From assembly GCA_965240325.2 (NCBI GenBank), contig OZ251227.1, positions 1,364,001 to 1,428,000 on the forward strand: a DNA stretch of 64,000 nt, written 5' to 3'. Within the stretch, counting starts at the first letter, position 1; every line of letters begins with the position of its first letter. The notes beneath the pieces are model-generated. The model searched no databases, was not told the origin of the DNA, and saw nothing but the letters and a program-made list of their open reading frames with translations. This DNA comes from Rebecca billardiae RCC1528 (lineage: Eukaryota; Haptophyta). Of this stretch, positions 9,104 through 21,055 are shown piece by piece. The translations under genes were made by a program, and so were the position numbers.

Positions 9104-11297
9104 GCGGCGTCGGCGGCGGCGGCGGCGTCGGCGTCGCGAGCGCGGGGGGGTCGGAGCAGGACAGCCGGCCGTGGTGGTCTCGAGTGCTCTCACCCGCGTC
9201 GCCCGCCAGCCGCCGCGCCTCCGCGCCGGACGAGCCGTGGGCGGAGCCCATCGAGCTGCCCGCCGGGCTGCGCGCGCTGCCGCACGCCGAGTGGCTCGCC
9301 GAGCGCGACGCGGCGCTCGCAGCCGGCCGGCCGGCCGCGCCCGCAGCGACGGTGGACGTGGGCGACACGGTCGGCCGCGCGCACGTGCACGGCCAGCGCA
9401 CGGCGTCGACGCTCGCGCGCGACGCGGACGCCGCCGTGGGCACGCCGGTGGCGCGCGCGCGGCGCGGGCTCGCGATCGGCGAGGACGCGTGCGGCGGCGA
9501 GTTCAACGACGCGGCAGCCTCGCGCGCCGCGACGCTCGCCATGGCGGAGGTGCCGCCGCGCCGCACGTCGTACGTGCTCGTCGCGGACGGCGCGCTGCGT
9601 GGCGTGAGCGCGCGGCAGGCGCTCGCGCACCTGCACGCGCTCGCGTCGCAGCTCTTCGACGCGTGGTCGGCGCTGCTCGGGCTGCTCGGCGCGCACGGCC
9701 GCGCAATCTCGCACGTGCTGCGGCGCCGCTGGGAGGTGCGGCAGCGCGAGCGCTGGGGCGAGTCCGTCTTCAGCCAGATCGCCGAGCCATCGGCCGCGCG
9801 CGCGCCCGCGGACGGCGGGGCGTCGTGGCGCGCGCCGCGCTGGCTTGTGCCGTCGGCCGCCGCGCCCTCGTCGGCGCGCGCGCCGAACGGCGCGGCGCTC
9901 GCGCCCGCGCCGCCGCCGCGCGAGCTCGCCGACCGGCTGCGCCGCTCGGCGCACTTCTCCGGGCTGCCGCCGCTGCGGCTCGCGGACACGGCGGGCGACG
10001 GCGGCAGCATGGCGTCTCAGCCGATCCTGCTCGAGGCGCGCACGCCGCCGGCCGACTCCTTCGAGCTGGACGGGGAGGAGGAGGAGGGCGCGCCCACGCC
10101 CTCGCCAGAGCCGATGCTCGCGCGCGTGCGCGCCGCCGCCTCGGGTCGGCCGCAGCCGTCGCAGCCCAAGGTGGCGGTGCACCTCGTCGTGATGGTCCAC
10201 GGCTGGCACGGCTCGGGCCACGACCTGCGCACGCTCAAGAACTACATGCGCACGCTGCTGCCAGACCCGGCGCGGCCGAGCGCGGCCGAGCGCGCGGCGC
10301 GCGCGCGCGGCGCGCCGTCGCCGCCGCCGCCGCCGGTGCGCCGCTTCCTGCTGTCGACGGCGAACGAGGCGCGGACCGCCGAGGCGCCCTCGCTCGAGCT
10401 GGGCGCGGGGCTGGCCGCCGAGGTCCGCGCGTGGCTCCGGCGCGAGCGCCTCGAGCCGTCCGAGGTGGGCCGCGTCTCGTTTGTCGCCTTCTCGCTCGGC
10501 GGGCTGATCGTGCGAGCGGCGCTGGCGCACCCGGACTTGGCGCCGCTGCTGCCCAGGTGAGCGCGCGCGCGGAGGGCGGGTGGGGGCGCGGGCGTGAGCG
10601 TGGGCGGGTGGGCGGGCGCGCGCGCCGAGGACGAGCCACCGCGCCCCCCCGCCGCCCCCGCCGCCGCCCCCGCCGCGCCTGCAGGCTGCACACCTTCGTC
10701 TCCCTCGCGTGCCCGCACCTGGGCATCCGCGCGGGCGCGCACCCGCTCGTCGACAGCGGCGCGCGCGTGCTCAACCGGCTCAAGAGCAGCGCGCTGCTGA
10801 CCGAGCTGCTGCTGCACGACACGGCGGATCCGGCGCACTCGAGGGTCGCGCAGATGGCGGCGCAGCCGGTGCTCTCGCACTTCAAGCACGTGCTGCTGCT
10901 CTCCTCGCCGCAGGACGGCTTCATCCCGCACCACTCGAGCAGGATCGCGCACGACAGCGACGCCGCCGCCGATGCAAAGTGCGCGCCGCGCCGCCGCCGC
11001 GCCGGCGCGAGGGCACACTCGCACGCGCGCGATACGGGGAGCGTGCGGCCGACCGACGGCGCGCGCGCCGTCGCGCACAGGCTGCGCCCGGTGCTCGCCA
11101 AGATGATCAACCAGCTGAACGACTCGCTCGCGCGCGTGCACACCGTCCGGCTCGAGATTGTGTGGCCCGACGCGCGCACGGACCAGTCCATGAGCCTCTC
11201 GCACGCCATCGGCCACGCGTCCCACCTGCAGTTCCTCGAGAACACAACCTTCTACCGCCTCTTCCTGCAGACGATGGGGAGGCGCTACTTGGTGTGA
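8203..11297 (+). CDS. FAM135-like protein with DUF676-type serine esterase/lipase domain
   Basis: Exon 1 is 8203-10556 and the last exon ends at 11297. An intron at 10557-10684 (GTGAGC donor, CTGCAG acceptor) is required for the frame. A second probable intron lies at 10979-11080 (102 nt, GTGCGC/CACAG); it is a multiple of three and has no stop, so protein length is 954 or 988. The N-terminal 190 residues resemble the FAM135 N-terminal domain (VEVAVHVCSFSDVDLLAQGHY). The C-terminal alpha/beta-hydrolase begins VHLVVMVHGWHGSGHDL (about 658). It has the nucleophile elbow FSLGG (Ser764), SLACPHLG, and a distal HASHLQFLENTTFYRLF motif typical of FAM135. The long middle is low-complexity Gly/Val, Ala and Pro. 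A lipid or ester substrate is likely but unknown. Confidence 0.85.
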
Positions 11298-11691
11298 AGG
11301 CGCGCGTGGTTTTGTCACCGCCGTGCGTGTTTTGGGCGAGTGCCGCCATCGTGGATTGTGACATCATCACTACCTGCCGGCTACCGCCCTGGACTATCCA
11401 TCAGGCTGGGTAAGATCACGTACGATGCATAGATGTTCGATCAAGTGGAAGTAGCGCGCATGTCCATCGAATATTGTTCAGGCTGTCTCCGGACAGTATA
11501 GATACTACTGACTATCTACTGGATTTGCATACATATGTGTTAAGACTCTGATGAAAGTTGCGACGAATCCCGGATGCCACTCTCAACTCGAACCGACACA
11601 GGCCGCGTAGCCCCTGAAAATCTACGACAACACGCGCGCCGGCCCCACTTTTCGAAGCGCACCCAAACACCCCCCTTGAGCCAGCCTGGCC
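11298..11691. other. Intergenic stretch, nothing recognised
   Basis: A 394-bp gap between the FAM135-like stop and the symporter start. It must hold the symporter promoter; no core element stands out. Confidence 0.4.
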
Positions 11692-13984
11692 ATGCTGCGC
11701 GCGCGCGGTGCGCTCGCCCTCGTGGTGTCGGCGGCGTCGGCTGCTGTGACGTCGGCGGCGGAGGCGTGCCTCTCCAACCCCGCCCTCGCGGACTCCATCG
11801 GCGGCCCGCCCAAGGCTGGCTCGTGCTGCCAGGAGAGCGTGTGCGGGCTGCCGTGCCCGGAGGACGTGCCGCCGCCGACGAACGGCTACTTGATCGCGGT
11901 GATCCTCGCCATCGTGGCGTTCTGCGGCGTGGGGTTTGGCTCGGCTTTCTTCATCAAGGAGAAGGCGGAGAACTTCTTCGTCGCCGGCCGCACCCTCCCG
12001 CTCTTTGTCGTCGCGCTCACGCTCGCCGCGCAGTCGATCGACTCGAACGCGCTCCTGGGCAACGCGGACCTGTCGTACAAGTACCACTACTGGGACGGCG
12101 CGGTGCTGCCCATCGGCCTGGGGCTGAGCCTCTTCCTCAACGGCGTCTTCCTCGCGCGCCACGTCCACCGCGCCAACGTGCTCACGCTGCCTGACATCTA
12201 TGGGCGCGCGTACGGCCCGGCGGTCGAGGTGCTCGTCTCGATCATCTGCTGCATCTCGTTCATCGCGCTGCTCGCGGGCAACCTGGTGGGCATGAGCGTG
12301 ATCCTGGGCTACCTCGGCGACCTCCCGCTCGAGGCCTCGGTCTTCGTCTCGGGCGTGATCCTCTTCCTCTACACGATCTCGGGCGGTCTCTTCTCTGTCG
12401 CGTACTCGGACGTGCTGCAGTCGAGCATCGGCATCAGCGGCTGCCTCGTGCTCGCGTTCTACTTCATCGCGAACGCGGAGAACGCCGCGCCGCCCCCGTC
12501 CATCGGCTTCCCGGGCTACAAGTACCCCGACCTCAAGGGCGACGGCGGCGCGTGCGACATGTATTCGGGCGTGCAGTGCTTCTGGGACAAGGCGGCGTGC
12601 TGCTACAACGAGGCCAAGTGGTGCAAGGGCGGGAGCTGCCGCGCGGACAACGGCGCGTACCCGTTCGGCGACCTGCCCATCTTCTACTCCGAGATGAGCG
12701 ACCCGAGCGCCCTCGCACCCTTCCCGAACGCCATCTTCTGTGCGCGCGCGCGCCCGACTCGCCCGACTCGCCCGACTCGCCGGGCCAGCTGACGGCGCCG
12801 CGCCTCGCCGCCGCGCGCGCCTCGCAGGGAACTGGGCGACGATCTTCATCCTGGGCTTCGGCAACCTCGCCGCGCTCGACTTCCAGGCGCGGTGTATGGC
12901 CGCGAAGACCGAGAACATCGCGACGATGGGCAACCTGATCGCCGCGGGCCTCACCTTCCTCGTGGGCATCCCGTTTGCCTACCTGGGCGCGATCACTCGC
13001 ACCTACTACGGCCCGGACACGCCGCGCGCGTCCTTCCTCGCGGACACGTGCTCCAGGGCGATCGGCCTGCCGACGTGCGGCCTCTGGCAGCCCGGTGCGC
13101 GCGCGCGCGCGCGCCGCGCGCCGCCCACCGCGCACCGCCCCCGCACGCGCGTCCGCGCGGCGTGCGACTGATCCCGCCATGCCGTGCGCGCGCGCGCGCA
13201 CGCGCGAAACCGACGACGGCCCCGTGCGCGCGCCTTAGACCCTGACGCGTTCATCAAGCTGCTCACGCACGAGGCGCCGCCCTTCCTGGGCGGGTGGACG
13301 CTGATCGCCATCGTCGCCGCGTCGATGTCCACCTCGGACGGCGCCATCCTCGCCCTCTCCACCGTCGTCTCGCACAACCTCGCGACCAAGCTGCCATTTG
13401 GCAAGGACATGAAGAACCTGCTGCTCATCACGCGCATCACCGCCGCGCCCGTCACGCTGGTCGCGTGCTGCCTCGCCGCCTTCTACAAGTCGGAGCACTC
13501 GGCCGGCGCGACGGGGTACCTGCTCATCGTCGCGTTCGACATCATGCTCTCGGGCTGCATCGTGCCGCTCTTCGCCGCCTTCTACCTCGACAAGCCGTCG
13601 CCGGCGGGCGCGCTCTTCTCGGTGGTGGGCGGCTCTCTGCTGCGCGTGATCCTCGAGGTGTCGCTGCCCAAGGACGGCTTCCTGATCCTGCCGTGGAAGG
13701 GCGACGAGTTCCTGGACTACGGCGCGCCCGCCGACTCGCGCCTGCCCGCCTTCATCGACGCGCGCCCGCAGGACCACTGGAACCCCGCGACGTGCGAGCA
13801 GCCGCGGCTGGAGGACTACACGGGCGTCGACTCGCTCGCCGCGCCCGTGTTTGGGTTCATCCTCTACTTCAGCGTCTACTTCATCGAGAAGGCGACGGGC
13901 AAGCCGCTGATCGCGTCGTGGTGGATGGAGCCGGTGAAGGCGCCGGAGGAGGACGCGGACGTGAAGAAGACGACGCAGGCGTGA
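11692..13984 (+). CDS. Sodium:solute symporter family protein (SLC5/SSS), three exons
   Basis: Membrane transporter coupling sodium entry to uptake of a small solute. Exons are 11692-12739, 12828-13094 and 13239-13984 (introns of 88 and 144 nt, GT-AG, both phase 1), giving 686 residues. An N-terminal signal-like segment precedes a short Cys-rich outer region (CCQESVCGLPCPED). The SSS core then begins: GYLIAVILAIVAF, KAENFFVAGRTLPLFVVALT, an AQSIDSNALLGNADLSYKY helix (SSF family segment), LPDIYGRAYGP and FLYTISGGLFSVAYSDVLQ. A Cys-rich extracellular loop (about 275-325) follows. Exon 3 carries AASMSTSDGAILALSTVVSHNL, a conserved sodium-site helix. The substrate (urea, amino acid, vitamin or sugar) cannot be told from sequence. 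Intron 1 contains three copies of a CCCGACTCG motif. Confidence 0.87.
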
Positions 13985-14467
13985 GCACGCGGCGCCCACC
14001 CCCCATTGTACTCTACTCTGCATGCATGCCATCGACAGCTCGACTGACGCGAGAGCGGAGGAGCGCACGGACCGAGCGGGCGGGCCGTGCCGCCGCAGGG
14101 GCGTTTGCGCGCTCTGTGAGTGCGCGGGACCTCGCCATCGTCCGGCGGATGCAGCGAATGGACGAAGAGCGAGTGGGAGGATCCGGAAGCAGGCCCTTCG
14201 GGGCTCGTGCCGTCGCCGCTCGACTTCTGCCTCTCCGGCGTCCGAGTCACGCGCTACTTGAGAACTCGCCTCACGGCGATCCCTGTCCCTGATCCTGCGC
14301 TCAGCGCTGCATCGGGACGCCATCCGCCGATCCCGGCCCTGCAATCTGCAGCGCATCCAGTGACGGGCCGCAGGGTCCGCTGAGTGAGTCGTGTCTCGTG
14401 AGTCGTCTTCGTTAGCATAGCAGCATCAGACTTATGCGCAGCATGTCGTATTCGTATGGCAGCTATG
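13985..14467. other. Intergenic stretch, nothing recognised
   Basis: Between the symporter stop and the first copy of the 555-bp host repeat unit. Only short ORFs without similarity are visible. Confidence 0.4.
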
Positions 14468-14702
14468 ACTGATGATCCTGACGGTCTGATGCCGATGCGC
14501 ACCCGCCCGACTAGCGGACTACCCGGTCTAGTTACAGCCGTCCGTTTACCGTTACGTCTACTACTCAGACCGTCTATAGTGGGGTCGTCAGAGCTCCGAC
14601 CGTTACACTCCCGAGTGACACAATCTCCCGAAATATCGAAATATGAAATATCTCCTCGGTTTGTAACTGTTTGAGTCCGCCGTTTGAGTTCGTTTACTTC
14701 GT
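14468..14702 (+). repeat. Host repeat unit 1, 5' part (interrupted by the large mobile element)
   Basis: These 235 bp are nearly identical to 27821-28051. Differences are few: a TCG insertion near 14588, one extra T near 14479 and one A/C change. The unit is broken after TCGT and resumes on the far side of the mobile element at 27496. Together the two parts make about 556 bp, matching unit 2 (27821-28375). Confidence 0.9.
14699..14702. repeat. Left 4-bp target-site duplication (TCGT)
   Basis: TCGT directly abuts the left terminal repeat. The same TCGT abuts the right terminus at 27496-27499. The uninterrupted host unit has a single TCGT at the matching point (28048-28051). Confidence 0.85.
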
Positions 14703-14724
14703 GGCCTGTTTTATTTCTACCAGA
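14703..14724 (+). repeat. Left terminal inverted repeat (22 bp)
   Basis: A perfect reverse complement of 27474-27495. Identity stops sharply after 22 bp, although weaker similarity (a GGAATGGG block and the following terminal module) continues inward. Confidence 0.92.
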
Positions 14725-14789
14725 TTCCATTTACTATGTCACGGCGACAAGCCCGTGCCCGCCAGTGGGAATGGGCAGGGCAGTCGCCA

Positions 14790-16190
14790 CCGGAAAGGGC
14801 TGCTGGCGGCTGTTTCCCGGGAACAAACTTGGTCCGCCAGCAGCCCTCCCGCCCCGCCCTATCAATACTGCTTGCACCCGCCGCTGGCGGCGCTCGTGGC
14901 GAGGCCCGCTGGCAGCCCCTCTCGCGCCTGGCGACAAATACGCCGCCCGCCCGTAGCTGGCGCTTGCAGAAAGGCCGCCAGCGGCCCTCCCGCCCCGTCA
15001 AATCAATATGCTTGCACCCGCCGCTGGCGGCGCTCGTGGAGTCGAGCGGCAAGGCCCGCTGGCAGCCCCTCTCGAGCCCGGCGACAAATACGCCGCCCAC
15101 CCGTAGCTGGCGCTTGCAGAAGGGCCGCCAGCGGCCCTCCCGCCCCGTCAAATCAATATGCTTGCACCCGCCGCTGGCGGCGCTCGTGGCAAGGCCCGCT
15201 GGCAGCCCCTCTCGCGCCAGGCGACAAATACGCCGCCCGCCCGTAGCTGGCGCTTGCAGAAAGGCCGCCAGCGGCCCTCCCGCCCCGTCAAATCAATATG
15301 CTTGCACCCGCCGCTGGCGGCGCTCGTGGAGTCGTGCGGCAAGGCCCGCTGGCAGCCCCTCTCGAGCCCGGCGACAAATACGCCGTCGGCCCGTAGCCGT
15401 AGGTAGCTGGCGCTTGCAGAAAGGCCGCCAGCGGCCCTCCCGCCCCGTCAAATCAATATGCTTGCACCCGCCGCTGGCGGCGCTCGTGGAGTCGTGCGGC
15501 AAGGCCCGCTGGCAGCCCCTCTCGAGCCCGGCGACAAATACGCCGTCGCCCGTAGCTGGCGCTTGCAGAAAGGCCGCCAGCGGCCCTCCCGCCCCGTCAA
15601 ATCAATATGCTTGTACTCTGCCGCTGGCGGCGCTCGTGGCGAGGCCCGCTGGCAGCCCCTCTCGCGCCTGGCGACAAATACGCCGCCCCGGCCCGTAGCT
15701 GGCGCTTGCAGAAAGGCCGCCAGCGGCCCTCCCGCCCCGTCAAATCAATATGCTTGCACCCGCCGCTGGCGGCGCTCGTGGCGAGGCCCGCTGGCAGCCC
15801 CTCTCGCGCCCGGCGACAAATACGCCGTCGCCCGTAGCTGGCGCTTGCAGAAAGGCCGCCAGCGGCCCTCCCGCCCCGTCAAATCAATATGCTTGCACCC
15901 GCCGCTGGCGGCGCGCGTGGCGAGGCCCGCTGGCAGCCCCTCTCGCGCCTGGCGACAAATACGCCGCCCGCCCGTAGCTGGCCGCTTGCAGAACGGCCGC
16001 CAGCGGCCCTCCCGCCCCGTCAAATCAATATGCTTGCACCCGCCGCTGGCGGCGCTCGTGGAGTCGTGGCGAGGCCCGCTGGCAGCCCCTCTCGCGCCTG
16101 GCGACGAAGGCATACGCCGTCGGCTCGTCGCCCGTAGCTGGTGCTTGCAGAAGGGCCGGCAGCAGTGCTCAAGCAGCCCTCCCGCCCCGC
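14790..16190 (+). repeat. Family-1 tandem array, left arm
   Basis: About nine direct copies of a 139-160-bp unit, marked by AATCAATATGCTTGCACCC at 15001, 15151, 15291, 15451, 15600, 15743, 15882 and 16023. The outermost copy (14790-14880) is a distinct terminal module containing TTTCCCGGGAACAAACTTGG. Each unit carries several GCTGGC-core motifs (CCGCTGGCGGC, CCGCTGGCAGC, GCCGCCAGCGGC and TAGCTGGCGC). The array reads through in several frames because unit lengths avoid stops, but there is no coding signal. Confidence 0.92.
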
Positions 16191-17690
16191 CAAATCATCA
16201 GCTTGGCAGCGCGCGCGCCCGCGCGAGGCCGCGCCGCGCGAGGCCGCCCCCGAGGGCGAGGCCGGCACTGTGGCACGCGCGCGCGCGCGCGCGGACGTGT
16301 TCGGAGCTCGCCCAGTCGCACTGATTCCCCCTGGGCTGCCTCAGCGGCCGGGGCCGCGGTGGGTGGCGCGGCGGATGACGCGGCGGACGGCGCGGCCAGC
16401 GGGCGCACGGCGTGGGCCGGCGGGCGCGGCGGCGGCCCCCACCTCTGCTGCGGCGCCGCCGCACACGCCGGCGGCGCGCTCCCACGAGTGGACGCTCTGT
16501 CTGGCTCCCGTCTCTCCGCGCCGCGCGAGCCCGCGCCGCCTGCGCCCGCCGCGCGCCTTAGCGGCGGGGCCGGCGGCGGCGTGGACGAGGTAGCTGTGCA
16601 GGCGGCGGCAGTGTCGGCAGCAGCGGCGGCGCGCCCCACGGGACGAGCATGCCCTTGACCCTCAAGCCGGTGCACGCGCCACCCGCGCACGGTCGCACTC
16701 AGCGGCACCGTGCCCCGCCCGCCGCGGTGGCTGACTCGACGTGAAACGGGGGACGGCGTAGTTGGCGTCGGCGTATTGGTTGATGCCCGGCGCAAGCGAG
16801 TCTGCCTGCTGCGGGCCTCGCCACAAGGCTCACACGTGCCGCCACGGCGGCGGGTGCAAACAGTATTGACGTGTTGGGGCGGGAGGGCGCTGCTGGCAGC
16901 CCTTCGACCTGCAAGCGCCATCAGCTGCTAGCTAGGCCTGGGGGCGACGGCGTATTGTCGCCAGGCGCGAGCGGGGCTGCCAGCGGGCCTCGCCACGAGC
17001 GCCGCCAGCGGCGGGTGCAAGCAGTCTTGATAGGGCGGGGCGGGAGGGCTGCCGGCGGACCAAGTTTGTTCCCGGGAAACAGCCGCCAGCAGGCGTTTGC
17101 GCGTACTATTAGCATAAGCTACAGCAGTAGCAGCAGTTATTAGTCTCAGTCGCGCGGGGAGGGCGTCTGCGGGCCCCGCCACTAACGCCGCCAGCGGCGC
17201 TTGGTTCAAGCAGTATCGAATAAGTACACTAGGGGGCGCCGGAGGGCTGCTGGCGGCCCAAGTTTGTTCCCGGGAAACAGCCGCCACCAAGCCTTCGACC
17301 TGGTGGAGCTCGTGTCGGCTTTAACACGTACATGGCGGACGGGGTCCGCAGGCCGCAGGGTCAAGGATAGAGTCTCTGCTGGGGCCTTGAACATTACCAT
17401 GGAGGAGAGCATAGGGCCAAGACTGGTTGCTGGCCCCCGTGCCCAACTATGGCGTGCCCAACGCGGTGACGTCCGTACAGAACTACTCACCCGACACGGG
17501 CTCGCTGCTGCCACATCATGTGTCGCCATCACGCGCGCCTGCGACGCATCACGTCTGCTGCTTCGATGAGCATCAGGTCTGCAACAGACCAAGGAGGAGC
17601 AGCTCACGCGACAGCGCTTTTGCTAGCTGACCAGGGCTATGACGGGTGTGTTGACGTCGTTGTCTCGGCATGTGTCTGCATCAGGCGGGC
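16191..17690. other. Left-arm spacer with reversed family-1 modules
   Basis: Unique GC-rich sequence at 16200-16800. It is followed by family-1-like pieces in the opposite orientation at about 16840-17290, including two copies of the terminal module (TTTGTTCCCGGGAAACAGCC) near 17065 and 17262. Positions 17300-17640 are unique. No domain was recognised in any frame. Confidence 0.6.
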
Positions 17691-17950
17691 TTGCAGCATG
17701 CCACGACATCCCGCGGCGGCGAGTCCCCGACGAATAAACAGGGGCGCGAATAAGTACGACTCGTCCGGTTGGCCTACGTGAATCGTGATGTGCTGCTAGC
17801 ACTCGTGAGCTATCAGAGCATGCGCTTGGTGCAAAGCGTGCATGCAATGCTGCTTGCCGCCACCCAGCACACGTGCCGCCTAAGGTGCGCGAGCAGGCCC
17901 AGCCACGCGACGGCAATCGTCAAGGCCGACAAGGCGGTGCGGCGCGGGCG
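17691..17950 (+). repeat. Left-arm inner segment, inverted copy at 23600-23860
   Basis: Includes TGCAGCATGCCACGACATCCCG and AGCACACGTGCCGCCTA-type sequence. Its reverse complement reappears in the right arm with scattered differences, showing that inverted homology extends beyond the tandem arrays. Confidence 0.75.
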
Positions 17951-17959
17951 GCGCCGGGC

Positions 17960-20260
17960 GCGCTGCTCTGGTTGCCGACGATGAGCGGAGCAGCAGCGCA
18001 GCTGCTGGTGCTGCGCCGTGCGCGATCGGCGGATGAGCTACGCGCCAAGTGAGCGCGCATGCCGGCTCGCTGCTTGCCTGCGCACGGGCCGCCTGAGCTG
18101 TGCGAGCACGGGCCGCAGCGACGCAGCCGCGCAGCGGCAATCATCACGGTGGCGCGGCGCGGCGCCGGGCGTGCTGCTCCGGTTGCCGACGATGAGCGGA
18201 GCAGCAGCGCAGCAGCCGCTGCTGCGCCGTGCGTGATCAGTGCATGGAACTAGCGCTAAGTAGGCGCGCATGCCGGCTCGCTGCTTGCCTGCACACGGGC
18301 CGCCTGAGCTGTGCGAGCACGGGCCGCAGCGACGCAGCCGCTCAGCGGCAATCATCACGGCGGCGCGGCGCGGCGCCGGGCGCGCTGATCTGGTTGCCGA
18401 CGATGAGCGGAGCAGCAGCGCAGCAGCTGGTTCTGCGCCGTGCGCGATCGGCGGATGAGCTACGCGCCAAGTGAGCGCGCATGCCGGCTCGCTGCTTGCC
18501 TGCGCACGGGCCGCCTGAGCTGTGTGAGCACGGGCCGCAGCGACGCAGCCGCGCAGCGGCAATCATCACGGCGGCGCGGCGCGGCGCCGGGCGTGCTGCT
18601 CTGGTTGCCGACGATGAGCGGAGCAGCAGCGCAGCTGCTGGTTCTGCGCCGTGCGCGATCGGCGGATGAGCTACGCGCCAAGTGAGCGCGCATGCCGGCT
18701 CGCTGCTTGCCTGCGCACGGGCCGCAGCTGTGCGAGCACGGGCCGCAGCGTCGCAGCCGCTCGGCGGCAACATCATGGCGGCGCGGCGCGGCGCCGGGCG
18801 TGCTGCTCCGGTTGCCGACGATGAGCGGAGCAGCAGCGCAGCAGCCGCTGCTGCGCCGTGCGTGATCAGTGCATGGAACTAGCGCTAAGTAGGCGCGCAT
18901 GCCGGCTCGCTGCTTGCCTGCGCACGGGCCGCCTGAGCTGCGCGAGCACGGGCCGCAGCGACGCAGCCGCTCAGCGGCAATCATCACGGCGGCGCGGCGC
19001 GGGGCCGGGCGCGCTGCTCTGGTTGCCGACGATGAGCGGAGCAGCAGCGCAGCTGCTGGTTCTGCGCCGTGCGCAATCGGCGGATGAGCTACGCGTCAAG
19101 TGAGCGCGCATGCCGGCTCGCTGCTTGCCTGCACACGGGCCGCCTGAGCTGTGTGAGCACGGGCCGCAGCGACGCAGCCGCGCAGCGGCAATCATCACGG
19201 CGGCGCGGCGCGGCGCCGGGCGTGCTGCTCCGGTTGCCGACGATGAGCGGAGCAGCAGCGCAGCAGCCGCTGCTGCGCCGTGCGTGATCAGTGCATGGAA
19301 CTAGCGCTAAGTAGGCGCGCATGCCGGCTCGCTGCTTGCCTGCACACGGGCCGCCTGAGCTGCGCGAGCACGGGCCGCAGCGACGCAGCCGCTCAGCGGC
19401 AATCATCACGGCGGCGCGGCGCGGCGCCGGGCGCGCTGCTCTGGTTGCCGACGATGAGCGGAGCAGCAGCGCAGCTGCTGGTGCTGCGCCGTGCGCAATC
19501 GGCGGATGAGCTACGCGTCAAGTGAGCGCGCATGCCGGCTCGCTGCTTGCCTGCACACGGGCCGCCTGAGCTGTGCGAGCACGGGCCGCAGCGACGCAGC
19601 CGCTCAGCGGCAATCATCACGGCAGCGCGGCGCGGCGCCGGGCTCTCTGCTCTGGTTGCCGACGATGAGCGGAGCAGCAGCGCAGCAGCTGCTGCTGCGC
19701 CGTGCGCGATCGGCGGATGAGCTACGCGCCAAGTGAGCGCGCAAGCCGGCTCGCTGCTTGCCTGCGCACGGGCCGCAGCTGTGTGAGCACGGGCCGCAGC
19801 GTCGCAGCCGCTCGGCGGCAACATCACGGCGGCGCGGCGCGGCGCCGGGCGCGCTGCTCTTGTTGCCGACGATGAGCGGAGCAGCAGCGCAGCAGCCGCT
19901 GCTGCGCCGTGCGTGATCGGTGCATGGAACTAGCGCTAAGTAGGCGCGCATGCCGGCTCGCTGCTTGCCTGCGCACGGGCCGCCTGAGCTGCGCGAGCAC
20001 GGGCCGCAGCGACGCAGCCGCGCGGCGGCAACATCACGGCGGGGCGGCGCGGCGCCGGGCGTGCTGCTCCGGTTGCCGACAATGAGCGGAGCAGCAGCGC
20101 AGCAGCCGCTGCTGCGCCATGCGTGATCGGTGCATGAAGCTAGCGCTAAGTAGGCGCGCATGCCGGCTCGCTGCTTGCCTGCGCACGGGCCGCCTGAGCT
20201 GCGCGAGCACTGGCCGCAGCATCGCAGCTGCGCACTGGCAATCGTCAGGTACTCAATCGA
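17960..20260 (+). repeat. Family-2 tandem array (211-bp period), left arm
   Basis: Eleven direct copies marked by ATGCCGGCTCGCTGCTTGCC at about 18060, 18270, 18481, 18692, 18899, 19110, 19321, 19532, 19743, 19950 and 20160. Spacing is 207-211 bp. Two unit subtypes alternate irregularly: one has TGCATGGAACTAGCGCTAAG, the other GATGAGCTACGCGCCAAG. Short ORFs of 62-81 residues recur once per unit and are repeat artefacts. Confidence 0.93.
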
Positions 20261-21055
20261 GGCGGGTGCACAGCTGGTTGCTCACGATGAGCAGAGCAGC
20301 CGCGCAGCTGCTGCCGCAATGGGTATGATCGTTTGTTACCAGCTCAACAGAGTGGGTGACTCCTACTTGATGCCACTGCGCCTTTCCTGAACACTGGCTC
20401 TACTTGACAATCAACATCTCAATACATATGACCGGAGCAGTGATCAGATGACTACATGTGTCGTCGAGCAACTACCAAGAGCAGAGACAGCCTACAGACG
20501 GTACCTTATTCGTAAGCCACCTGGTCAAAGTAAGCCGCAGCGCAAATGCGTATAGGCTACGTCCTGATTGCTGCTGTCGAGCAAGAAGACGACGCGGTCG
20601 ATGCGCCACGTAGTCGAGTCTGCAACTGCCCAGGGGCAACGACGCGTCCGACTACCAGGTGGTTGTAGTACTCCGCGGTCTGCCAAGTGGTCTTGACCGA
20701 TCAGCGAATGGGCCGTTGTCGTACGCGTTCCTCCGTGCGTAGAGCACCGAGCGCGCACACGGGAATGTACTGCCTTAGAGCATAACGGCTTGAGATGCAT
20801 CAGCGCAGCTGCCAGCTGCTGCTACTTGCTTGGCTGATGATGACGATTATTGTCATCAGCAGCAATATCAGCTGCTGTGAGCCCTGGCCAGCATTCGCGT
20901 CACCCACGCGCGGCTGCGCCTGGCGGCACACTCTGCACATGGCACGTATATGCTCGACGGTAGCAAGCTAAGGCGCGCGGCTAACTCGGCGCTCGTTCCA
21001 TGCCTCGATCGCATACCATACAAGGCCAGCAGATTCATCGTCTACTATCATCGGT
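20261..21055. other. Centre of the mobile element (unpaired spacer)
   Basis: About 790 bp between the two arms, with lower GC than the arrays. A 91-codon minus-strand ORF (20525-20800) is the longest; I recognise no transposase in it. This would form the loop if the arms paired. Confidence 0.6.

Noticed and set aside
20525-20800. 91-codon ORF in the element centre as a possible transposase fragment
   Set aside because: A faint resemblance of GSRTRRCPW and the nearby frame's EYYN to a piggyBac C-terminus needs a frameshift, and the 4-bp TCGT duplication does not fit piggyBac (TTAA). Too weak to call.
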